Of a stretch of DNA of 64,000 bases, positions 26,710 through 36,949 are shown piece by piece. Position numbers and translations under genes: made by a program. The stretch spans positions 1 to 64,000 of the forward strand of contig NZ_JAUXXP010000013.1 of the NCBI RefSeq assembly GCF_030684895.1. The letters are read 5' to 3'. Position 1 is the first letter of the stretch. Each line of letters begins with the position of its first letter. The DNA comes from Pseudomonas sp. Its GTDB lineage: Bacteria; Pseudomonadota; Gammaproteobacteria; Pseudomonadales; Pseudomonadaceae. The notes below the pieces were generated by a model. The model ran no database searches. It saw only the letters and a program-made list of their open reading frames with translations, and was not told the origin of the DNA.

Positions 26710-28497
26710 ATGACTAAAACCGTACGCATCGGCTGCGCTTCCGCCTTTTGGGGCGATACCAGCACCGCCGCCGCCCAGCTGGTAAAAGGCACCGAACTGG
26801 ATTACCTGGTATTCGACTACCTGGCCGAAGTGACCATGTCGATCATGGCTGGCGCGCGGATGAAGAAGCCCGACGCCGGCTATGCCACCGACTTTGTGGA
26901 AACCCTGGCCCCGCTGCTGACCGAGCTCGCACAGAAGAACATCCGCGTAATCAGCAACGCCGGCGGCGTCAATCCGAGCGCCTGCGCTGCTGCCCTGGCG
27001 GCGGCTTGTGAACAGGCTGGCGTGCAATTGAAGATTGCCGTGCTGCATGGCGACAACCTGCAACCCAAGCTCGGTGAGCTGGCCAAGGCCGGCACCGTGG
27101 AAATGTTCAGCGGCGCACCACTGCCGCCCTTCTGCGTGTCGGTCAACGCCTACCTCGGTGCACCGGGCATTGTCGAAGCCTTGAAACTGGGTGCAGATAT
27201 CGTGATCACCGGTCGCGTGGTCGACAGCGCCGTGGTTAGCGCCGCCCTGGTGCATGAATTCGGTTGGAGCTGGAGCGACTACGACCAGCTGGCTCAGGCT
27301 GCGCTGGCCGGGCATATCATCGAGTGCGGCGCACAGTGCACCGGCGGCAACTTCACCGACTGGCAGAGCGTGCCGGACTATGAACATATCGGCTTCCCGG
27401 TAGTAGAAGTGGCAGCCGATGGCAGCTTTGTCGTGGCCAAGCCGGAGGGTTCCGGCGGCTTGGTTACGCCTTTTACCGTGGGCGAGCAGATGCTTTATGA
27501 AATCGGCGATCCACGGGCCTATTACCTGCCCGATGTGCTCTGCGATTTCACCCAGGTGCAACTGACCCAAGTCGGTGACAACCGCGTTGAGCTGAAAGGC
27601 GCACGCGGCCTGCCGCCGACTGCTCAGTACAAAGTCAGCGCCACCCACCCGGACGGCTTCCGCTGCACCGCCAGCTGCCTGATGGCCGGCATCGACGCGG
27701 TAAAGAAAGCCCAACGAGTCAGCCAGGCCATCATCAACAAAACCGAAGAGCTGTTCGCCGAACGTGGCTGGGGACCTTACAAGGAAGTCAGCATCGAACT
27801 GCTGGGCTCCGAGGCCACTTACGGCCCGCGTGGCCAGCGCACCGATACCCGCGAGATCGTGATCAAGATCGCCGTGCGCCATGCCAAGAAAGAAGCGCTG
27901 ATTCTGTTCTCTCGCGAGATCGCCCAGGCAGCCACCGGCATGGCACCGGGACTGACCGGCATCGTCGGTGGTCGCCCTACGGTTTACCCGGTAATCCGCC
28001 TGTTCAGCTTTCTCACTGACAAAGGCGCCTGCGCCATGGAAGTGGAACTGAACGGCGAACGCACACCGGTCGCACTGCCGCAGATCACGGTGCTGGATAG
28101 CGCGCAGATTGCTGCCGATATAGCCGCCCCGCAGCCAAGCGGCCAGGCCGACGCCTGCGTACCGCTGATCAAGTTGGCTGTAGCGCGCTCTGGCGACAAG
28201 GGCAACCACAGCAATATTGGTGTAATGGCCAGAAAGCCCGAGTACTTGGCCTGGATCGCCGCTGCGCTAACCGAGGGAGCCGTGGCCGAATGGATGCAGC
28301 ACGCGCTGGATGCGCAAACCGGCAAGGTCAGCCGTTGGTATCTACCTGGCAGCCATAGCCTGAACTTCCTGCTGGAGAACGCCCTGGGCGGTGGCGGCGT
28401 CGCCTCGCTGCGCATCGACCCGCAGGGCAAGGCATTCGCCCAACAGTTGCTGGAATTCCCGATACCGGTGCCCAAGGCGCTGGCTGACAACCTGTAG
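26710..28497 (+). CDS. atuA: Acyclic terpene utilisation protein AtuA
   Basis: 595 residues from ATG 26710; upstream in-frame starts at 26659 and 26689 read through or next to the operator region. The N-terminal two-thirds ([43 protein letters not shown]) is the DUF1446/AtuA domain; the last 100 residues ([20 protein letters not shown]) form the AtuA-like C-terminal domain. AtuA is required for growth on citronellol but its exact reaction remains unclear. Its TAG stop lies inside a REP repeat that begins at 28493. Confidence 0.93.
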   Translation: MTKTVRIGCASAFWGDTSTAAAQLVKGTELDYLVFDYLAEVTMSIMAGARMKKPDAGYATDFVETLAPLLTELAQKNIRVISNAGGVNPSACAAALAAACEQAGVQLKIAVLHGDNLQPKLGELAKAGTVEMFSGAPLPPFCVSVNAYLGAPGIVEALKLGADIVITGRVVDSAVVSAALVHEFGWSWSDYDQLAQAALAGHIIECGAQCTGGNFTDWQSVPDYEHIGFPVVEVAADGSFVVAKPEGSGGLVTPFTVGEQMLYEIGDPRAYYLPDVLCDFTQVQLTQVGDNRVELKGARGLPPTAQYKVSATHPDGFRCTASCLMAGIDAVKKAQRVSQAIINKTEELFAERGWGPYKEVSIELLGSEATYGPRGQRTDTREIVIKIAVRHAKKEALILFSREIAQAATGMAPGLTGIVGGRPTVYPVIRLFSFLTDKGACAMEVELNGERTPVALPQITVLDSAQIAADIAAPQPSGQADACVPLIKLAVARSGDKGNHSNIGVMARKPEYLAWIAAALTEGAVAEWMQHALDAQTGKVSRWYLPGSHSLNFLLENALGGGGVASLRIDPQGKAFAQQLLEFPIPVPKALADNL

Positions 28498-28557
28498 GAG
28501 CGAGCTTGCTCGCGATGCTTTAGCAGTCCAATGATCGCGAGCAAGCTCGCTCCTACA
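28493..28557. repeat. REP element between atuA and atuB
   Basis: TGTAGGAGCGAGCTTGCTCG... is matched by the inverted arm ...CGAGCAAGCTCGCTCCTACA; the arms are 24 bases each with a 17-base loop. The first bases of the element include the TAG stop codon of atuA. A second copy of the same family is at 33305-33366. Confidence 0.9.
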
Positions 28558-28622
28558 GAAAGCGGATAGCGCACCTCCTTGACAGGGTGGTGCCCGATAA
28601 AAGCCTAAGGATAAGAACGAAA

Positions 28623-29492
28623 ATGGCATACGACTCGGTGTTTAAACCCGGCCTGTTTAGCGGCCAGACCATCATGGTCACCGGCGGCGGCAGCGGCATC
28701 GGCCGTTGCACCGCCCACGAGCTGGCGCACCTGGGTGCCCATGTGGTTCTGGTCGGGCGCAAGCTGGAAAAGCTTGAAGCCACCTGCGGCGAAATTATTG
28801 AAGACGGCGGCCAAGCCAGCTTTCAGGTCTGCGATATCCGTGATGAGGAAGCAGTCAAGGCCATGGTCAAAACCGTGGTCGCCGAGCGCGGGCAGATCCA
28901 TCACCTGGTCAACAACGCCGGCGGCCAGTTCCCCGCGCCACTGATCGGGATCAACCAGAAAGGCTTCGAGACCGTAGTGCGCACCAACCTGGTGGGTGGC
29001 TTTCTGATCGCCAAGGAAGTCTTCCTGCAGAGCATGAGCAAACACGGCGGCTCAATCGTCAATATGCTCGCCGACATGTGGGGTGGCATGCCGGGCATGG
29101 GCCATTCGGGAGCCGCACGCGCCGGCATGGAGAACTTCACCAAAACCGCCGCCTACGAGTGGGGCCACGCCGGGGTGCGGGTCAACGCCGTGGCACCTGG
29201 CTGGATCGCCTCCAGCGGCATGGACACCTACCCCGAGTCGATGAAGAACATGATCCGCTCGCTCAAGGATCACGTGCCGCTGCAACGCATTGGCAGCGAA
29301 TCGGAAGTGGCCGCCGCCATCGTCTTCCTGCTCACACCCGGGGCCAACTTTATCAGCGGCAATACCATCCGCATCGACGGCGCCGCGAGCCAGGGCACCC
29401 GCGCCTGGACCCTCGGCAAAGCGAAAAACAGCGAGACCTATAACGGCTTTCACCGGGCCTATATGCCCGATGTACTGAAAGATCAGGAGTAA
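28623..29492 (+). CDS. atuB: SDR oxidoreductase AtuB
   Basis: 289 residues from ATG 28623. Cofactor motif GGGSGIG is at 21-27 and LVNNAGGQFP follows the usual strand 4. The segment where the catalytic Tyr-x-x-x-Lys usually sits reads GHSGAARAGM, so the classical YxxxK is replaced, as in trans-2-enoyl-CoA reductase (PECR) relatives. AtuB is proposed to oxidise citronellol/citronellal or reduce a CoA intermediate. Its stop codon sits in the Shine-Dalgarno region of atuC (AGGAGTAA). Confidence 0.92.
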   Translation: MAYDSVFKPGLFSGQTIMVTGGGSGIGRCTAHELAHLGAHVVLVGRKLEKLEATCGEIIEDGGQASFQVCDIRDEEAVKAMVKTVVAERGQIHHLVNNAGGQFPAPLIGINQKGFETVVRTNLVGGFLIAKEVFLQSMSKHGGSIVNMLADMWGGMPGMGHSGAARAGMENFTKTAAYEWGHAGVRVNAVAPGWIASSGMDTYPESMKNMIRSLKDHVPLQRIGSESEVAAAIVFLLTPGANFISGNTIRIDGAASQGTRAWTLGKAKNSETYNGFHRAYMPDVLKDQE

Positions 29493-29499
29493 GCCTCTA

Positions 29500-31116
29500 A
29501 TGCCGGTTATCCAATCCGAGATCGATGTGCATGGCGAGGACTTCGCCAAGAACCGCGAGGCCATGCTGGCTGCCGTGGCCAGCTTTCGCCAGATCGAACA
29601 GAACTGCCTGAACAAGGCGGCTGAAGCCAAGGCTAAATTCGAAAAACGCGGTCAGCTGCTGCCCCGTGAACGCCTTAATCTGCTGCTCGACCCTGGCGCG
29701 CCCTTTCTCGAACTCTCGTCGCTGGCCGGCTACAAGCTGCACGACGACAAGGACGGCACTCAGGCCGGTGGCGGGATTATTTCCGGTATCGGCTATATCG
29801 CCGGGGTGCGTTGCCTGGTCACCGCCAGCAACAGCGCGATCAAGGGCGGCACCATCTCCCCCACCGGGCTGAAGAAAACCCTGCGCCTACAGCAAATCGC
29901 CTTCGAGAACAAACTGCCGGTGGTGGCGCTGACCGAAAGCGGCGGCGCCAACCTCAACTACGCCGCCGATATCTTTGTCGAAGGCGCTCGCGGCTTTGCC
30001 AACCAGGCGCGCATGTCCGCAATGGGTTTGCCGCAGATCACCGTGGTGCATGGTTCCAGCACCGCCGGTGGGGCTTACCAGCCGGGGCTGTCGGACTATG
30101 TGGTGGTGGTGCGCGGCAAGGCCAAGATGTTTCTCGCCGGCCCGCCGCTGCTGAAAGCCGCCACCGGCGAAATCGCCACCGATGAACAACTGGGTGGCGC
30201 CGAAATGCATGCCCAAGTCGCCGGCACCGCCGAATACCTGGCCGAGAATGACGCCGACGGCGTACGCATCGCCCGCGAAATCCTCGCCATGCTGCCGTGG
30301 AATGCCCAACTGCCGGCACGCCCAGCCAAGGTCTACAGCGAGCCGCTGTATCCGGTCGAAGAACTGCTCGGCCTGGTGCCGGCAGATGCCAAGAAGCCCT
30401 ACGACGTACGCGAAATCATCGCGCGCATCGCCGACGGCTCGGCCTTTCTCGACTTCAAGAACGAGTTCGACAACCAGACCGTCTGCGGCCACTTGCAGAT
30501 CGAAGGCCAGCCCTGCGGTTTTATCGGCAACAACGGTCCGATCACCCCGCAAGGCGCAGCCAAGGCGGCGCAATTTATCCAGCTGTGTGAGCAGAGCAAC
30601 ACACCGATTCTGTTCTTCCACAACACCACCGGTTTTATGGTCGGCACCGAATCGGAACAGCTCGGCGTGATCAAGCACGGATCGAAGATGATCCAAGCGG
30701 TGGCCAACGCCACAGTGCCGAAACTCACCATAGTCGTCGGCGGTTCCTACGGCGCCGGCAATTACGCCATGTGCGGCCGTGGTCTGGACCCGCGTTTTAT
30801 CTTCGCCTGGCCCAACAGCAAAACCGCCGTGATGGGCGGTGCCCAGGCCGGCAAAGTGCTGCGCATCGTCACCGAGGAAAAACACCTGAAGGAAGGCAAA
30901 GAAGCCGACCCGAAGATGCTCGACATGCTGGAAACCGTTACCGCACAGAAACTCGACAGCCAGTCCACGGCGCTGTACGGCACCGCCAGCCTGTGGGACG
31001 ACGGCCTGATCGACCCACGCGATACGCGCAAGCTGCTCGGCTACCTGCTGGATATCTGTGCCGAAGCCGCTGTTCGCCCGCTTAAAACCACCACTTTCGG
31101 CGTAGCCCGCCTGTAA
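29500..31116 (+). CDS. atuC: Geranyl-CoA carboxylase carboxyltransferase (beta) subunit AtuC
   Basis: 538 residues, the length of biotin-dependent acyl-CoA carboxylase beta subunits. GGGIISGIGYIAGVRCLV and ESGGANLNYAADIFVEGAR lie in the N-domain, and GNNGPITPQGAAKAAQFIQL and GSYGAGNYAMCGR in the C-domain. It transfers CO2 from biotin-AtuF to geranyl-CoA, giving isohexenylglutaconyl-CoA, in an alpha/beta dodecamer. Start ATG 29500 is 8 bases after atuB. The leucine-pathway homologue LiuB is very similar, but the neighbours point to atuC. Confidence 0.95.
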   Translation: MPVIQSEIDVHGEDFAKNREAMLAAVASFRQIEQNCLNKAAEAKAKFEKRGQLLPRERLNLLLDPGAPFLELSSLAGYKLHDDKDGTQAGGGIISGIGYIAGVRCLVTASNSAIKGGTISPTGLKKTLRLQQIAFENKLPVVALTESGGANLNYAADIFVEGARGFANQARMSAMGLPQITVVHGSSTAGGAYQPGLSDYVVVVRGKAKMFLAGPPLLKAATGEIATDEQLGGAEMHAQVAGTAEYLAENDADGVRIAREILAMLPWNAQLPARPAKVYSEPLYPVEELLGLVPADAKKPYDVREIIARIADGSAFLDFKNEFDNQTVCGHLQIEGQPCGFIGNNGPITPQGAAKAAQFIQLCEQSNTPILFFHNTTGFMVGTESEQLGVIKHGSKMIQAVANATVPKLTIVVGGSYGAGNYAMCGRGLDPRFIFAWPNSKTAVMGGAQAGKVLRIVTEEKHLKEGKEADPKMLDMLETVTAQKLDSQSTALYGTASLWDDGLIDPRDTRKLLGYLLDICAEAAVRPLKTTTFGVARL

Positions 31117-31134
31117 CCCTTCGGAGAACAAGAA

Positions 31135-32292
31135 ATGATCTTCACCCAAGAACACGAAGAGCTGCGCCGCACGGTCCGTAACTTTGTCGACAAGGAAATC
31201 AACCCGCACGTCGAGCAGTGGGAAAAGGACGGCCGCTTCCCGATCCACGATATCTTCAAGAAGGCCGGCGACCTCGGCCTGCTGGGTATTTCCAAGCCGG
31301 AGAAGTTCGGCGGCATGGGCCTGGACTACAGCTACTCGATCGTCGCCGCCGAAGAGTTTGGCACCATCATCTGCGGCGGCATCCCGATGTCCATCGGCGT
31401 GCAGACCGATATGTGCACCCCGGCCCTGGCACGCTTCGGCTCCGATGAGCTGCGTGAAGAATTCCTCAAGCCGGCGATCACTGGCGAGATGGTCGGTTGT
31501 ATCGGCGTCTCCGAAGTCGGCGCCGGCTCCGATGTGGCCGGGCTGAAAACCACCGCCAAAAAAGACGGCAGCGACTATGTGATCAACGGCAGCAAAATGT
31601 GGATCACCAACTCCCCGTCCGCCGACTTTATCTGCCTGTTGGCCAATACCAGCGACGACAAACCGCACGTCAATAAATCGCTGATCATGGTGCCGATGAA
31701 CACCCCAGGCATCAGCGTCAGCCCGCATCTGGACAAACTCGGCATGCGCAGCTCGGAGACCGCCCAGGTGTTCTTCGACAACGTACGCGTGCCGCAGCGC
31801 TACCGCATCGGCCACGAAGGCGCGGGTTTTATGATGCAGATGCTGCAGTTCCAGGAAGAGCGCCTGTTCGGCGCGGCCAACATGATCAAGGGCCTGGAGC
31901 ACTGCATCAACGCCACCATCGACTACTGCAAGGAGCGCAAGACCTTCGGCAATGCGCTGATCGACAACCAGGTGATCCACTTCCGCATGGCCGAGCTGCA
32001 GACCGAAGTCGAGTGCCTGCGCGCCCTGGTTTATCAGGCCACCGAGCAATACGTGCGCGGCCGCGACGTGACCAACCTTGCCTCGATGGCCAAGCTCAAG
32101 GCCGGCCGCCTCGGCCGTGAAGTCACCGACAGCTGCCTGCAGTACTGGGGCGGCATGGGCTACATGTGGGAAAACCCGGTGGCCCGCGCCTACCGCGACG
32201 TGCGCCTGGTGAGCATCGGCGGCGGCGCCGACGAAATCATGCTGGGCATTATCTGCAAGCTGATGGGCATTCTGCCTGGGAAGAAAAAATAG
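31135..32292 (+). CDS. atuD: Citronellyl-CoA dehydrogenase AtuD
   Basis: 385 residues, acyl-CoA dehydrogenase fold: N-terminal helical domain, middle beta domain with CIGVSEVGAGSDVAG and MWITNSPSADF, and C-terminal helical domain with FGNALIDNQVIHFRMAEL and IGGGADEIML. It oxidises citronellyl-CoA to geranyl-CoA with FAD; electrons go to ETF, whose genes are at 47.4-51.1 kb. The ATG is 18 bases after atuC. Confidence 0.94.
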   Translation: MIFTQEHEELRRTVRNFVDKEINPHVEQWEKDGRFPIHDIFKKAGDLGLLGISKPEKFGGMGLDYSYSIVAAEEFGTIICGGIPMSIGVQTDMCTPALARFGSDELREEFLKPAITGEMVGCIGVSEVGAGSDVAGLKTTAKKDGSDYVINGSKMWITNSPSADFICLLANTSDDKPHVNKSLIMVPMNTPGISVSPHLDKLGMRSSETAQVFFDNVRVPQRYRIGHEGAGFMMQMLQFQEERLFGAANMIKGLEHCINATIDYCKERKTFGNALIDNQVIHFRMAELQTEVECLRALVYQATEQYVRGRDVTNLASMAKLKAGRLGREVTDSCLQYWGGMGYMWENPVARAYRDVRLVSIGGGADEIMLGIICKLMGILPGKKK

Positions 32293-32383
32293 CCGGGAGC
32301 TATTTTTAACGTCGCGTAGCGACGGCCCGAAGGGTGGCCGCCAGGGATGGCGGGCCATAAAGAAGGGCTAAGAACGGAAAAAC

Positions 32384-32455
32384 GTAGGGTGGACGTCGCT
32401 TTTTACGTCCACCGTGGCACCGCTCGGTGGGTCGATAAAACGTGACCCACCCTAC
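32384..32455. repeat. Palindromic repeat between atuD and atuE
   Basis: GTAGGGTGGACGTCGC ... and ... GTGACCCACCCTAC are inverted arms; internal GACGT...ACGTCCACC and GGTGGGTC...GACCCACC give two nested hairpins. A further GC-rich hairpin (GGGCGG-type, 32311-32356) precedes it. Together they fill the 201-base gap. Confidence 0.75.
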
Positions 32456-32493
32456 GGCCACCTTCCCCTTGCGAATACATCAAGGAGCCTGCC

Positions 32494-33291
32494 ATGGCCG
32501 ACCTACCGAACTGCGAAACCCTGCTGCTAAGCCTCGACGCCGGCGTGCTGCACGTCACCCTCAACCGCCCGGATAGCCGCAATGCCATGAGCCTGGCCAT
32601 GGTCACGGAGCTGCGCGCCGTGCTGGAAAGCCTGCGTGCAGACCCCAGCGTACGTGCCATCGTGCTGCGTGGCGCCGGCGGGCACTTCTGCGCCGGCGGC
32701 GATATCAAGGATATGGCCGGCGCGCGTGCGGCTGGTGGTGATGCCTACCGCAACCTTAACCGCGCCTTTGGCAGCCTGCTGGAAGAGGCGCAGAACGCGC
32801 CACAGGTGCTGATCGCCGTATTGGAAGGCGCGGTGCTGGGCGGCGGTTTCGGCCTGGCCTGTGTGTCGGATATCGCCATCTGCCAGCAGGACGCCAAGTT
32901 CGGCCTGCCGGAAACCACCCTGGGGATTTTGCCGGCGCAGATCGCCCCCTTTGTGGTGAAGCGCATCGGCCTGACCCAGACCCGCCGCCTGGCCCTGACC
33001 GCCGCCCGTTTTAACGGCAGCGAAGCCGAGCGCCTGGGTCTGGTGCATTTCAGTGAGGCCAATAACGAAGCCGTTGATGCCCGCCTGCAACAGGTACTCA
33101 GCCAGGTGCGCCAGTGCGCACCCGGCGCCAACGCCCAAACCAAGGCGCTGCTGCTGGCCAGTGAACACGAAGCACTCGGCACCCTGCTGGACCGCGCCGC
33201 CGAGCAGTTTGCCGCCGCGGTAACCGGCGCCGAAGGTGTCGAGGGCACCATGGCTTTTGTACAGAAACGCCCGCCGAAGTGGGCGCAGTAG
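32494..33291 (+). CDS. atuE: Isohexenylglutaconyl-CoA hydratase AtuE
   Basis: 265 residues, crotonase fold. The oxyanion-hole blocks are GGHFCAGGDIKDM and EGAVLGGGFGLACVSDI, and a catalytic Glu candidate is in GLPETTLGILPA. It hydrates isohexenylglutaconyl-CoA to the 3-hydroxy compound. The ATG at 32494 has AAGGAG upstream. Gene order atuDEF supports the call over a general enoyl-CoA hydratase. Confidence 0.93.
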   Translation: MADLPNCETLLLSLDAGVLHVTLNRPDSRNAMSLAMVTELRAVLESLRADPSVRAIVLRGAGGHFCAGGDIKDMAGARAAGGDAYRNLNRAFGSLLEEAQNAPQVLIAVLEGAVLGGGFGLACVSDIAICQQDAKFGLPETTLGILPAQIAPFVVKRIGLTQTRRLALTAARFNGSEAERLGLVHFSEANNEAVDARLQQVLSQVRQCAPGANAQTKALLLASEHEALGTLLDRAAEQFAAAVTGAEGVEGTMAFVQKRPPKWAQ

Positions 33292-33304
33292 CCACAACAC
33301 CGAC

Positions 33305-33366
33305 TGTAGGAGCGAGCTTGCTCGCGATCAGCTCAGATCAGGATCGCCAGCAAGCTGGCTCCTACA
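33305..33366. repeat. REP element between atuE and atuF
   Basis: Same family as 28493-28557: TGTAGGAGCGAGCTTGCTCG with the inverted arm CCAGCAAGCTGGCTCCTACA. The right arm has two changes. A related short sequence (GTAGGATGGGTTAAGCGCAG) follows at 33376. Confidence 0.87.
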
Positions 33367-33423
33367 ACAAGACCGTAGGATGGGTTAAGCGCAGCGATAC
33401 CCATCACCAGCAGGAGCACCCAG

Positions 33424-35412
<1,989 letters not shown>

Positions 35413-35421
35413 TCGCATCCC

Positions 35422-35495
35422 GTGGGAGGGGCCTTAGCCGCGACTAATTAGTTACTTGTCGCGGCTAAAGCGGATCGCCGCCCGGCCCCTCCCAC
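35422..35495. repeat. Palindromic repeat between atuF and atuG
   Basis: GTGGGAGGGGCCTTAGCCGC and GGCCCCTCCCAC are inverted arms, with an inner pair GCCGCGAC/GTCGCGGC. A related copy is at 56762-56821. It occupies most of the 112-base atuF-atuG gap. Confidence 0.85.
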
Positions 35496-35524
35496 AAAAA
35501 CCATAACAATTCGAGAGCACGCAT

Positions 35525-36343
35525 ATGTCACTGCAAGGCAAAACCCTGTTTATCACCGGCGCCAGCCGCGGTATCGGCCGTGAAATCGCCCTGCGCGCCG
35601 CGCGTGAGGGCGCCAATATCGTGATTGCAGCGAAAAGCGCCGAGCCCCACGCCAAGCTGCCCGGCACCATTCACTCGGTGGCCGCCGAGGTCGAGGAAGT
35701 CGGCGGCAAGGCCCTGGCCCTGCAAGTCGATGTGCGTGACGAAAACGCGGTAAAAGCGGCCATGGCCCAGGCGGCCGAACACTTTGGCGGCATCGACGCG
35801 TTGATCAACAACGCCGGCGCGATCAAGCTGGTGGGCGTGGAGAAACTCGAACCCAAGCGCTTCGACCTGATGTTCCAGATCAACACCCGCGCGGTGATGG
35901 TCTGCAGCCAGGCCGCGTTGCCCTACCTTAAGCAGAGTAAGGGCCATATTCTCAGCCTGTCGCCGCCGCTTAACCTCGACCCCAAGTGGTTCGCCAACTA
36001 CGGCCCCTACACCACCACCAAATACGGCATGAGCATGCTCACCTTAGGCATGCATGAGGAATTCAAGAAGTACGGCATCAGCGTCAACTCGCTGTGGCCG
36101 AAGACGGTGATCGCCACCGCCGCCATCGAGTTCGAGGCCGGCGGCCCGGCGGTAATGAAGGCCGCTCGCCTGCCGGCGATCATGGCCGACGCCGCCCACG
36201 CCATTCTGTCCAGCAGCGAACGCTGCATCAGCGGGCGCTTGCTGATCGACGAGGAAATCCTGCGTGAGCAGGGCCAGAGCCACTTCGAGCAGTACCGCTA
36301 TGACCCAGCCGGCAAACTAATGAACGATCTGTTTATCGACTAA
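35525..36343 (+). CDS. atuG: SDR oxidoreductase AtuG
   Basis: 272 residues. TGASRGIG is at about 12-19, INNAGAIKL follows, and the catalytic Y-x-x-x-K is YTTTKYG. The sequence resembles the HSDL2 type of SDR (AAKSAEPHAKLPGTIHS). It is thought to act with AtuB on citronellol or citronellal oxidation; this has not been settled by the sequence. It is the last plus-strand gene before an inverted VOC gene. Confidence 0.92.
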   Translation: MSLQGKTLFITGASRGIGREIALRAAREGANIVIAAKSAEPHAKLPGTIHSVAAEVEEVGGKALALQVDVRDENAVKAAMAQAAEHFGGIDALINNAGAIKLVGVEKLEPKRFDLMFQINTRAVMVCSQAALPYLKQSKGHILSLSPPLNLDPKWFANYGPYTTTKYGMSMLTLGMHEEFKKYGISVNSLWPKTVIATAAIEFEAGGPAVMKAARLPAIMADAAHAILSSSERCISGRLLIDEEILREQGQSHFEQYRYDPAGKLMNDLFID

Positions 36344-36352
36344 ATCGGCACG

Positions 36353-36370
36353 CCCGCTCCTTGGAGCGGG
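36353..36370. terminator. Perfect hairpin between atuG and the VOC gene
   Basis: CCCGCTCC (36353-36360) and GGAGCGGG (36363-36370) around a TT centre. No T-tract follows on either strand, so termination is uncertain, but it sits exactly where two convergent genes meet. Confidence 0.45.
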
Positions 36371-36385
36371 TCGTGGCGCAGTGCA

Positions 36386-36769
36386 TTAAGCGTCTTGTTG
36401 GAGCCGCCAAGGCGGATTCAGACGGTTTTCGCCAGCGTGATACAAACACAGCGGATTGCCATCCGGGTCTTGCAGATAGGCTTCGCGCCACAGCCAGGGC
36501 TGATCGGTCGGCAGCATGCTGAACTCGATGCCCTGGGCCTGCAGACGGGCGACGGTCTGATCCAGTTCGGCGCACTCGAAGTAGATCAACGTCTGGCTGA
36601 ACGGCACCTGCGCAACCTTGCTCAGGGAAAAACTCGCCTGGCCATCCGGGCAGCAGAACCGCGCATAGTCCGGCAGGCTCTCAACAATCAGTTGCAGGCC
36701 CAGCCCCTGATAGAAGCGAATCGCGCGTGGCACATCGGTGACCGCAATAGTGACTTGATTCAGGTTCAT
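36386..36769 (-). CDS. Glyoxalase/bleomycin-resistance (VOC) family protein
   Basis: 127 residues from ATG 36769, with AAGGAG 7 bases upstream. The fold-start block NQVTIAVTDVPRAIRFYQGLGL and C-terminal WLWREAYLQDPDGNPLCLYH (metal-ligand Glu/His positions) identify a single vicinal-oxygen-chelate domain. Substrate is unknown. It is on the opposite strand between atuG and atuH and is not part of the atu operon as I know it from P. aeruginosa. Confidence 0.9.
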   Translation of the reverse strand: MNLNQVTIAVTDVPRAIRFYQGLGLQLIVESLPDYARFCCPDGQASFSLSKVAQVPFSQTLIYFECAELDQTVARLQAQGIEFSMLPTDQPWLWREAYLQDPDGNPLCLYHAGENRLNPPWRLQQDA

Positions 36770-36949
36770 CGCCGGCTCCTTCAGCATTCAGCGTTCCCTG
36801 TAATGCCACAGCCTGGATGCCTCGGCAACGGCCCGTGCGGTTATTTGCCGATCTGCCCTGCTCGGCTTGCGCCAGAGCCATGGCAGGCGTACTAGCGGGC
36901 GACTAGAGTTGGGCTTCGCCCCCGCATAACAACCATAAGCGCGAGAGCC

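Noticed and set aside
26683..28209. 508-codon antisense frame over atuA, and similar ones over sagS (3667-5109) and deaD (13106-14365).
   Set aside because: Same artefact; the amino-acid composition is that of reverse-frame GC-rich codons and there are no ribosome-binding sites or motifs.
28493..28557. CRISPR-like repeats in the atu region.
   Set aside because: These are single inverted repeats of REP type, not regularly spaced direct repeats with unique spacers.
29887..32358. 823-codon open frame antisense to atuC-atuD.
   Set aside because: Long open antisense frames are common in GC-rich genes with biased third positions; it is Gly/His/Val/Ala-rich with no start signal or domain, and the plus-strand genes are clearly real.
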